Below are positions 1 to 7,139 of a DNA stretch of 64,000 bases, piece after piece. Within the stretch, counting starts at the first letter, position 1. Each line of letters opens with the position of its first letter. Location: positions 1 to 64,000 of the forward strand of contig NZ_JACOPV010000015.1 of assembly GCF_016881005.1 (NCBI RefSeq), written 5' to 3'. Both the position numbers and the translations under genes were made by a program. Under the pieces are notes generated by a model. That model was not told the DNA's origin. It saw only the letters and a list, made by a program, of their open reading frames with translations, and ran no database searches. Source of the stretch: Pseudomonas arcuscaelestis. Lineage in GTDB: Bacteria > Pseudomonadota > Gammaproteobacteria > Pseudomonadales > Pseudomonadaceae.

Positions 1-36
1 GGGGTTTCCCCATGTGAGAGTAGGTCATCGTCAAGA
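1..36 (+). rRNA. rrf: 5S ribosomal RNA, 3' end only
   Basis: The window starts inside the last part of a 5S rRNA gene. The stretch GGGGTTTCCCCATGTGAGAG, then GTAGGTCATCGTCAAG, is the conserved 3' portion of Pseudomonas 5S rRNA, including the helix strand that pairs with its 5' end. A strong terminator follows within about 10 bases, as expected at the end of an rrn operon. The exact 3' end is uncertain by a few bases because the 5' partner strand lies outside the window. Confidence 0.85.
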
Positions 37-46
37 TTAAATTCCG

Positions 47-80
47 AAACCCCTATCTGCGCATGCAGGTAGGGGTTTTG
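47..80 (+). terminator. rrn operon intrinsic terminator
   Basis: The sequence forms a 14-bp stem (AAACCCCTATCTGC pairing with GCAGGTAGGGGTTT, one G-T pair) closed by a GCAT loop and ending in TTTT. It lies directly after the 5S gene and is the expected rho-independent end of the rRNA operon. Confidence 0.9.
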
Positions 81-280
81 TCTTTTCCGCGATCGAAAGT
101 CCCGCCACTGTGGCGGCGGGCGTGCCCTGCAATACCCTCGCCCTGACACCCCGCGAGGACGGGCAAGTTCATTCCTGCCCTTTGTAAACCACAAGACTGC
201 CGCCTAGCTGATTTCACCACGCGAACCCAGCACCGTGTATCGGTTAGAATACCGGCCTTGTGTTGACTCAGAAGTTCACT

Positions 281-940
281 ATGTCTGACCCTGTCGATTC
301 CCATCAACTTGTTGACCTTCCTCTGGATCAACTGGTGGCGTGTCACGAGTGTGACCTGCTTATGCGCAAGCCTGCGCTAAAGCTGGATGAAAAAGCACAT
401 TGTCCGCGCTGCGGCTACGAGCTTTTCGCTCATCGCCATAATGTTGTCCAGCGTAGCCTGGCATTGGTTCTCGCCGCGTTGCTGCTCTATATACCGGCGA
501 ATTTCCTACCTATCATGCAACTCCATCTACTGGGTCGGAGTGCCGACGACACGGTCTGGAGTGGCGTGGTGGGGCTGTTCAACACCGGGATGCCCGAAGT
601 GGCGGTCGTTGTGTTTCTTTGCAGCATGGCCATCCCGTTACTCAAGTTGCTATGTCAACTTGCGGTGTTATTGAGCATTCGCCTCAACGTCGGACGCAGT
701 TATGGCTTGTTGCTGTACCGGATTTATCACCACATGCGTGATTGGGGCATGCTTGAGGTGTACTTCATGGGCGTGCTGGTTGCGATGGTCAAGTTGGTCG
801 ACCTGGCAGAGCTTAGCCTCGGCCTTGGGCTTGCCTGTTTTATCAGTCTGTTATTGATCCAGGTGTGGTTGGAGGTAGTGATGTCGCCTCACCAGATCTG
901 GAGTGCGTTATCGGGGGAAGATCTGCATGCGTGCGATTGA
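281..940 (+). CDS. PqiA-like integral membrane protein, first half (paraquat-inducible protein A domain)
   Basis: This 219-residue protein carries one PqiA domain: a zinc-ribbon-like pair, CHEC (C21, C24) and CPRC (C41, C44), followed by about four hydrophobic segments beginning near residue 57. PqiA/LetA proteins are the inner-membrane partners of MCE proteins that carry lipids across the envelope. In Escherichia coli a single protein of about 420 residues contains two such domains; here each domain is its own gene. I chose the ATG at 281 over a GTG at 260 because the family usually begins just before the cysteine region. It overlaps the next gene by 14 bases, which points to translational coupling in a three-gene operon. 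Confidence 0.85.
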   Translation: MSDPVDSHQLVDLPLDQLVACHECDLLMRKPALKLDEKAHCPRCGYELFAHRHNVVQRSLALVLAALLLYIPANFLPIMQLHLLGRSADDTVWSGVVGLFNTGMPEVAVVVFLCSMAIPLLKLLCQLAVLLSIRLNVGRSYGLLLYRIYHHMRDWGMLEVYFMGVLVAMVKLVDLAELSLGLGLACFISLLLIQVWLEVVMSPHQIWSALSGEDLHACD

Positions 941-1550
941 TGCCGGCATTTTAATTTGTGGTGAATGCCACGAGCTTAATCGTCAGGAGCCAGACAGTAA
1001 TTCGCAAACCTGCACCCGCTGCGGTGCAATTGTGCATGCGCGTAGGCCCAATAGCCTGACCCGTACATGGGCGTTGCTGCTCACCTCGGCCATTCTCTAC
1101 ATTCCGGCCAACATACTGCCGATCATGACGGTCAACACGTTAGGGCAAGGCGAGCCGGACACCATCATGTCGGGTGTCATTACGCTGATTAAGTTCGGCA
1201 TGTTGCCGATTGCGGCTGTGGTGTTCATTGCCAGCATTCTGGTGCCCACCTTCAAATTGGTGGGTATTGGGCTGCTGCTTTATTCGGTGCAGCGCAAGCA
1301 GCCTTTGTCTGCGCGGCAGCGAATATTGATGTATCGCTTCATTGAATTTATCGGACGCTGGTCGATGCTGGACATCTTCGTGATCGCCATTCTGGTGGCG
1401 GTGGTGAATTTCGGCAGGATCGCCAGTATCGAAGCCAATCTGGGCGCCGTCGCCTTCGCCAGTGTGGTGATCCTGACGATGCTCGCTGCAGTAACTTTCG
1501 ATCCCCGACTGATTTGGGATAACACGGAGTCGGATGACGACCATGAGTGA
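927..1550 (+). CDS. PqiA-like integral membrane protein, second half
   Basis: This 207-residue protein has the same build as its upstream neighbour: cysteine pairs at C11/C14 and C29/C32, then four hydrophobic segments with the ILYIPANILPIM motif that also occurs in the first half. It is the second PqiA/LetA domain as a separate polypeptide, and the two halves probably associate in the inner membrane. The ATG at 927 follows a clear GGGGGAAG ribosome-binding site; a GTG at 903 has none. It overlaps the upstream gene by 14 bases and the downstream MCE gene by about 8. The role in lipid transport is inferred from the family. Confidence 0.85.
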   Translation: MRAIDAGILICGECHELNRQEPDSNSQTCTRCGAIVHARRPNSLTRTWALLLTSAILYIPANILPIMTVNTLGQGEPDTIMSGVITLIKFGMLPIAAVVFIASILVPTFKLVGIGLLLYSVQRKQPLSARQRILMYRFIEFIGRWSMLDIFVIAILVAVVNFGRIASIEANLGAVAFASVVILTMLAAVTFDPRLIWDNTESDDDHE

Positions 1551-3843
1551 TTTGCCTACGGCTAAAACCCGCCCAGCTTCAAACTGGTCGGCTATATGGA
1601 TACTGCCCCTGATTGCCTTGGTAATTGGCGGTTGGCTTGGATGGCAGGCCTACCGCGATGCGGGGGTGAACATTCAGGTTCGCTTCGAAAGTGGCGAGGG
1701 AATCGTTGCCAATAAAACCGAAGTTGTCTTCAAGGGCATGTCGGTGGGTAAGGTCAAAGAGCTGGTACTGGATGCCGAGGGCAGCAATACCGGTGTAGTA
1801 GCTACCATTGAAATGAACAAGGAAGCAGAGCTGCACCTCAACAGTGGCACACGCTTCTGGTTGGTCAAGCCAAGTGTCAGCCTGGCCGGTATCACCGGTC
1901 TTGAGACGCTGGTGTCGGGCAACTACATTGCCATCAGTCCAGGCAAGGGAGAGCCGAGCAAGCGCTTCAAGGCGTTGGATGAAGCACCACCGCTGTCGGA
2001 TAGCGAGCCTGGGCTGCACCTGACCCTCAAGGCGGATCGATTGGGTTCGCTCAACCGCGATAGCCCGGTGTTCTACAAGCAGATTCAGGTCGGTAAAGTT
2101 AAAAGCTACCGGTTGGCCGATGACCAGGGCACGGTGGAGATCAAGGTGTTCATCGAGCCGGCCTATGCCGATCTGGTGCGCAAACACACGCGTTTCTGGA
2201 ACGCTAGCGGCATCAGTATCGATGCTAATTTGTCGGGTGTGAAAGTACGCAGTGAGTCGCTGGCTAGCATCGTTGCCGGCGGTATTGCATTCGCGACACC
2301 TGAACACCGCAAGGATAGCCCGGCAACCGACCCGAGCCTGCCGTTTCGCCTGTTCGAAGACTTCGATGCTGCCCAGGCGGGTATCCGCATCAAGGTCAAG
2401 CTGGCCGATTTCGAAGGGCTGCAGGCTGGTCGTACCCCGGTCATGTACAAGGGTATTCAGGTCGGCTCGCTGAAAACCCTGAAAGTCGATGCCGATCTCA
2501 CCAGCGCAATGGCTGAACTGACCCTCGACCCATTGGCCGAAGACTATCTGGTCGACGGAACCCAGTTCTGGGTGGTCAAGCCTTCGATTTCCCTGGCGGG
2601 CATCACGGGGCTGGAGGCATTGGTTAAAGGTAACTACATTGCCATACGTCCGGGGGAGAAGGGCGCCTCTCCGCAGCGCGAGTTTGAAGCGCGGGCCAAA
2701 GCACCGCCGCTCGATTTGAAAGCACCGGGCCTGCATCTGGTGTTGTTCAGTGACAACCTGGGCTCGCTGGAGGTGGGCAGTCCGGTGCTATACCGTCAAG
2801 TCAAGGTTGGCTCTGTACAGAGCTACCAGTTCTCTAAAAAGAGCAAACGCCTGTTGATCGGTGTGCATATCGAGAAGGAGTACGCCAACCTGGTCAACGG
2901 CTCGACGCGTTTCTGGAATGCCAGCGGTATCACCCTTACCGGTGGCCTGTCGGGCGTGCAAATCAAGAGCGAGTCGCTGCAGAGCCTGATGGCGGGCGGT
3001 GTTGCGTTCGATACGCCAACGCCAGATGTGCCGCTCAAGCGCCGTATTCCTAGTTTCCGCCTGCATCCGGACCAGGAGGCAGCCAATCGCAGTGGCACCA
3101 CCGTGACTATTCGCGTGGAGCGGGCAGACGGCCTCAAGGTAGGCACGCCGATTCGCTTCAAGGGGCTGGATGTCGGCAAAGTCGAGCAGGTTGATCTGAC
3201 CCGTGACCTGCAAGCTGTTCTGCTCAAGGCGCGGATTACCGAAGTGCCAGAGCGAATCGCTCGTGAAGGTACGCAATTCTGGGTGGTCAAACCGGCTCTG
3301 GGCATCGTCAAGACTGCAAACCTGGAAACTCTGGTGACAGGGCAGTACTTGGAAGTGCAGCCCGCGCCGAAGAGTCTCGGGCCGCAGACCACGTTCAATG
3401 CGCTACCTCAGGCTCCGGACTTCTCTGCGCGTGAAGCGGGCTTGGCGTTGGTGCTCAGTGCCCCGCGTCGTGGCTCGATCAAGCCAGGGGTGCCAGTTAC
3501 TTATCGTGAGATCCCGGTTGGCAAAGTCACAGGCTTCGAGCTGGGCCAAACGGCGGACCGGGTGCTTATCCATATCCTTATCGAACCGCGCTATGCCGCG
3601 CTGGTAAGGGGCGGAAGCCGATTCTGGAACAGCAGTGGATTCGGCTTTGAGGTTGGCTTATTCAAAGGCGCTACGGTGCGTACAGAGTCTCTGGAGACCC
3701 TTATCGAGGGTGGCATAGCCTTCGCCACACCGGATGGGGAAAAGATGGGTAATCCGGCCAGGCCGCAGCAGACGTTCGCATTGTTTGATAAGTCTGAAGA
3801 TGAATGGCTGCAGTGGGCGCCCAAGATTCAGATCGGTAAGTAA
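1543..3843 (+). CDS. pqiB: PqiB/LetB-type MCE (MlaD-domain) intermembrane transport protein
   Basis: A 766-residue protein anchored by one N-terminal transmembrane helix (about residues 16-36) and followed by six MCE domains. Each domain opens with a recognisable core such as VVFKGMSVGKV, FYKQIQVGKV, VMYKGIQVG, VLYRQVKVGSV, IRFKGLDVGKV or VTYREIPVGKV. MCE proteins stack as hexameric rings that form a lipid tunnel across the periplasm. E. coli PqiB has three MCE domains and LetB has seven, so six is intermediate. The start could also be the ATG at 1534, nine bases upstream, where the GGAG is closer than ideal. It is the last gene of the operon; a hairpin follows. No PqiC-like lipoprotein gene is next to it. 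Confidence 0.88.
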   Translation: MSDLPTAKTRPASNWSAIWILPLIALVIGGWLGWQAYRDAGVNIQVRFESGEGIVANKTEVVFKGMSVGKVKELVLDAEGSNTGVVATIEMNKEAELHLNSGTRFWLVKPSVSLAGITGLETLVSGNYIAISPGKGEPSKRFKALDEAPPLSDSEPGLHLTLKADRLGSLNRDSPVFYKQIQVGKVKSYRLADDQGTVEIKVFIEPAYADLVRKHTRFWNASGISIDANLSGVKVRSESLASIVAGGIAFATPEHRKDSPATDPSLPFRLFEDFDAAQAGIRIKVKLADFEGLQAGRTPVMYKGIQVGSLKTLKVDADLTSAMAELTLDPLAEDYLVDGTQFWVVKPSISLAGITGLEALVKGNYIAIRPGEKGASPQREFEARAKAPPLDLKAPGLHLVLFSDNLGSLEVGSPVLYRQVKVGSVQSYQFSKKSKRLLIGVHIEKEYANLVNGSTRFWNASGITLTGGLSGVQIKSESLQSLMAGGVAFDTPTPDVPLKRRIPSFRLHPDQEAANRSGTTVTIRVERADGLKVGTPIRFKGLDVGKVEQVDLTRDLQAVLLKARITEVPERIAREGTQFWVVKPALGIVKTANLETLVTGQYLEVQPAPKSLGPQTTFNALPQAPDFSAREAGLALVLSAPRRGSIKPGVPVTYREIPVGKVTGFELGQTADRVLIHILIEPRYAALVRGGSRFWNSSGFGFEVGLFKGATVRTESLETLIEGGIAFATPDGEKMGNPARPQQTFALFDKSEDEWLQWAPKIQIGK

Positions 3844-3863
3844 TATCAGCTAATGGTTGGCCC

Positions 3864-3895
3864 CCGCTTCCGCAGGATTATCACTGCGGGAGCGG
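3864..3895. repeat. Imperfect hairpin after pqiB (REP-like or terminator)
   Basis: CCGCTTCCGCAG and CTGCGGGAGCGG form an imperfect inverted repeat around an 8-base loop, just after the pqiB stop. There is no T-run, so it may be an extragenic palindrome or mRNA-stabilising hairpin and not an intrinsic terminator. Confidence 0.5.
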
Positions 3896-3959
3896 TTGGC
3901 GAAGATTCGGTAGGGGGCATTGGTAATGCTCCAACAGAAAATACCAAATCGCAGGCAAC

Positions 3960-3987
3960 AAAAAACCGACCCTAGGGTCGGTTTTTT
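3960..3987. terminator. Bidirectional intrinsic terminator between pqiB and rpsT
   Basis: The 18-base perfect palindrome ACCGACCCTAGGGTCGGT is flanked by an A-run on the left and a T-run on the right, so it can end transcription from rpsT (leftward) and from the pqi operon (rightward). Confidence 0.9.
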
Positions 3988-4001
3988 AACAAGCGTGTCG
4001 C

Positions 4002-4280
4002 TTAGGCAGCTGCAGCGAGCTTCAGTGCCTTGATGTGGCCATTCAGACGGCCTTTATGGCGAGCAGCCTTGTTCTTGTGGATGATACCTTTATCGGCCAT
4101 ACGGTCGATAACTGGAACAGCCAGGATGTAAGCAGCTTGCGCTTTTTCGGCGTCTTTTGCGTCAATGGCTTTAACCACATTCTTGATGTAGGTACGAACC
4201 ATGGAACGCAGGCTGGCGTTGTGGCTGCGACGCTTCTCAGCCTGTTTTGCACGTTTTTTGGCGGAAGGTGAGTTGGCCAC
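4002..4280 (-). CDS. rpsT: 30S ribosomal protein S20
   Basis: A 92-residue, lysine- and alanine-rich basic protein beginning MANSPSAKKRAKQAEKRRSH, the typical S20 N-terminus. S20 binds 16S rRNA early in 30S assembly. The start codon is GTG, preceded by a strong CGAGGAG at about 8 bases. S20 genes often use a non-ATG start, and in E. coli this is part of S20 autoregulation. It is a single-gene unit divergent from murJ, with a bidirectional terminator downstream, in the order known from other Pseudomonas genomes. Confidence 0.97.
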   Translation of the reverse strand: MANSPSAKKRAKQAEKRRSHNASLRSMVRTYIKNVVKAIDAKDAEKAQAAYILAVPVIDRMADKGIIHKNKAARHKGRLNGHIKALKLAAAA

Positions 4281-4531
4281 CGTCGAGCTCCTCGAAAGAC
4301 TTGGTAAATAGCAAACAAAATAGGCCGCGAATCATGCCGATGAGTTGATCGGTTGTCAAGGGCACTTGCATGGATCCGCTGAGTGGTTGTTCCGAACAAG
4401 GGAGAGATTCCCTTCTGCGGCACGACCTGTAAACTCGGGAGCTTTTGCTCTGCTTGCGTTGCGGCGCGGAGTATCGCACAACTGCGCGCGTTGCGGCACA
4501 GCCCTTTATCTTTAGGCGTAAAAAACTTTCA

Positions 4532-6070
4532 ATGAATCTTCTGAAATCCTTGGCCGCCGTCAGCTCCATCACCATGATTTCACGGGTGCTGGGCTTTGTG
4601 CGCGATACCATCCTGGCGCGAGTGTTCGGCGCAGGGGTGGCCACCGACGCCTTCTTTATCGCCTTCAAACTGCCCAACCTGCTGCGACGAATATTCGCCG
4701 AGGGAGCGTTTTCCCAGGCTTTCGTGCCAATTCTGGCCGAATACAAGACTCAGCAGGGTGAGGAGGCGACGCGTACCTTCATTGCCTATGTCAGCGGCTT
4801 GCTGACCCTGGTGCTGGCCCTGGTCACCGCGCTGGGCATTCTGGCGGCGCCTTGGGTGGTATGGGTTACGGCGCCTGGTTTTGTAGACGACGGTGAAAAA
4901 TACCAACTGACCACCGACCTTCTGCGCGTCACCTTCCCTTATATACTGCTGATCTCGCTTTCATCGCTGGCCGGGGCGATCCTCAATACCTGGAACCGTT
5001 TCTCGGTGCCGGCGTTTGTGCCCACCCTGCTGAACGTGGCGATGATTGCCTTCACCGTGTTCCTCACCCCGTACTTCGACCCACCGATCATGGCGCTGGC
5101 CTGGGGGGTATTGGCGGGTGGCCTGGCACAACTGTTGTACCAACTGCCGCACCTCAAGAAGATTGGCATGCTGGTGCTGCCGCGCCTGAATTTGCGTGAC
5201 TCGGGGGTATGGCGGGTACTCAAGCAGATGCTTCCGGCAATCCTTGGGGTATCGGTCAGCCAGATCTCGTTGATCATCAATACCATCTTCGCCTCGTTCC
5301 TGGTGGCAGGCTCGGTGTCCTGGATGTATTACGCCGACCGCCTGATGGAACTGCCCTCAGGGGTGCTGGGCGTGGCCCTGGGTACCATCCTGCTGCCAAC
5401 CCTGGCCAAAACCTACGCCAACCGTGATCGCCACGAGTATTCACGAATCCTCGACTGGGGCCTGCGCCTGTGTTTCCTGCTGGTGCTTCCGTGTACCCTG
5501 GCGATGGCGATTCTGGCTGAGCCATTGACCGTTGCGCTGTTCCAGTACGGCAAGTTCTCCGCCTTTGACGCAGCCATGACCCAGCGCGCCCTGATCGCTT
5601 ACTCGGTCGGTTTGTTGGCGATCATTCTGGTGAAAGTGCTGGCTCCTGGCTTTTATGCCCAGCAGAACATTCGTACGCCGGTTAAGATCGCGATATTCAC
5701 CTTGGTCTGCACCCAGCTGTTCAACCTGGCTTTCATCACGCACCTGCAACACGCAGGCCTGGCGTTGGCCATCAGCCTTGGTGCCTGTCTGAACGCCGGT
5801 TTGTTGTACTGGAAGTTGCGTCAACAGAATCTGTTCGAGCCGCAACCGGGCTGGGCCAAGTTCCTGGCCAAGTTGGTGGCCGCAGTGCTGTTGATGTCGG
5901 CAGTGCTGTTGGTTGGGTTGCATTTCATGCCGGCCTGGGCAGAAGGGCAGATGCTTGAGCGCTTTTTGCGCCTGGGCGTGCTGATTCTGGCGGGCGTGGT
6001 GACGTATTTCGGCAGTTTGTTCGTGTTCGGCTTCCGCCCGCGTGACTTTGCCCGCAAGGCACTGCATTGA
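4532..6070 (+). CDS. murJ: Lipid II flippase MurJ
   Basis: A 512-residue polytopic membrane protein of the MOP/MVF superfamily (formerly MviN) that flips the peptidoglycan precursor lipid II to the outer face of the inner membrane. The N-terminus MNLLKSLAAVSSITMISRVL and the following RDTILARVFG and DAFFIAFKLPN motifs are typical, and about 14 hydrophobic segments run through the protein. I chose the ATG at 4532 over one at 4445 because it gives the usual 512-residue length. It is followed by ribF, the normal Pseudomonas neighbour. Confidence 0.96.
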   Translation: MNLLKSLAAVSSITMISRVLGFVRDTILARVFGAGVATDAFFIAFKLPNLLRRIFAEGAFSQAFVPILAEYKTQQGEEATRTFIAYVSGLLTLVLALVTALGILAAPWVVWVTAPGFVDDGEKYQLTTDLLRVTFPYILLISLSSLAGAILNTWNRFSVPAFVPTLLNVAMIAFTVFLTPYFDPPIMALAWGVLAGGLAQLLYQLPHLKKIGMLVLPRLNLRDSGVWRVLKQMLPAILGVSVSQISLIINTIFASFLVAGSVSWMYYADRLMELPSGVLGVALGTILLPTLAKTYANRDRHEYSRILDWGLRLCFLLVLPCTLAMAILAEPLTVALFQYGKFSAFDAAMTQRALIAYSVGLLAIILVKVLAPGFYAQQNIRTPVKIAIFTLVCTQLFNLAFITHLQHAGLALAISLGACLNAGLLYWKLRQQNLFEPQPGWAKFLAKLVAAVLLMSAVLLVGLHFMPAWAEGQMLERFLRLGVLILAGVVTYFGSLFVFGFRPRDFARKALH

Positions 6071-6188
6071 GCCGCGAACACGGCCAGACGTCGGTTTTTT
6101 CTATTCCATGCTTCGGGGTTACGCTGCTGCCTGTCACCAGCGCCCGGGTGTGGTTATAATCGACCACTTTATGAGCAAGAAGCGCGTT

Positions 6189-7139
6189 ATGCAGCTGGTT
6201 CGAGGCCTTCAAAACCTGCGCCCCCTGCACCGGGGCTGTGTCGCCACTATTGGCAACTTCGACGGTGTTCACCGTGGTCACCAGGCAATCCTGGCGCGCC
6301 TGCGTGAGCGTGCGGTAGAGCTGGGCGTACCCAGCTGCGTGGTGATTTTCGAGCCGCAGCCGCGCGAATACTTTGCTCCGGACTCCGCGCCGGCCCGCTT
6401 GGCCCGCCTGCGTGACAAGGTCGCGCTGCTGGCTGCTGAAGGCGTGGACCGGGTGTTGTGCCTGGCTTTCAACCAGCGTTTGAGCAAACTCAGCGCCGCC
6501 GAGTTCGTCGATACCATTCTGGTCGACGGTCTGGGCGTAAAGCACCTGGAAGTGGGTGACGATTTCCGCTTCGGTTGCGACCGCGTCGGAGACTTCGAGT
6601 TTCTCCAACAGGCGGGCCTGAGCCAGGGCTTCACCGTTGAAGCGGCGCAAACCGTCGAGCTCGATGGCATGCGGGTGAGCAGCACGCAAGTGCGTGAAGC
6701 GCTGGCCAAGGCGGATTTCCCCCTGGCCGAACGACTGCTCGGGCGTCCGTACCGCATCACCGGTACGGTGTTGCATGGGCAAAAACTGGCGCGCCAACTG
6801 GGCACGCCGACTGCCAACATACAGCTCAAGCGTCATCGCGTACCGCTGACCGGTGTCTATCTGGTCAGTGTCGAACTCGATGGCAAGGCTTGGCCAGGTG
6901 TCGCCAACATCGGCGTGCGGCCAACCGTTTCAGGTGATGGCCGTGCCCACCTGGAAGTGCATCTCCTGGATTATGCCGGCGATCTTTATGGCCGGCGCCT
7001 GACGGTGGAATTCCACCACAAGCTGCGCGACGAGCAGCGTTTCGCCTCCCTGGAGGCGCTGAAGTCGGCGATCGATGCGGATATCGCCGCCGCACGTGCC
7101 CATTGGCACGCTCAACCGCTAACGAAGAGCCTGAAATGA
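6189..7139 (+). CDS. ribF: Bifunctional riboflavin kinase / FAD synthetase
   Basis: A 316-residue enzyme that makes FMN from riboflavin and FAD from FMN. The N-terminal adenylyltransferase domain has GNFDGVHRGH (about residues 22-31), the nucleotide-binding motif of this family. The C-terminal flavokinase domain has the GTPTANI motif. The ATG at 6189 gives the expected MQLVRGLQNLRPLHRG start; earlier in-frame codons extend into non-conserved sequence. Its stop overlaps the ileS start as ATGA, so the two are probably translationally coupled. Confidence 0.96.
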   Translation: MQLVRGLQNLRPLHRGCVATIGNFDGVHRGHQAILARLRERAVELGVPSCVVIFEPQPREYFAPDSAPARLARLRDKVALLAAEGVDRVLCLAFNQRLSKLSAAEFVDTILVDGLGVKHLEVGDDFRFGCDRVGDFEFLQQAGLSQGFTVEAAQTVELDGMRVSSTQVREALAKADFPLAERLLGRPYRITGTVLHGQKLARQLGTPTANIQLKRHRVPLTGVYLVSVELDGKAWPGVANIGVRPTVSGDGRAHLEVHLLDYAGDLYGRRLTVEFHHKLRDEQRFASLEALKSAIDADIAAARAHWHAQPLTKSLK

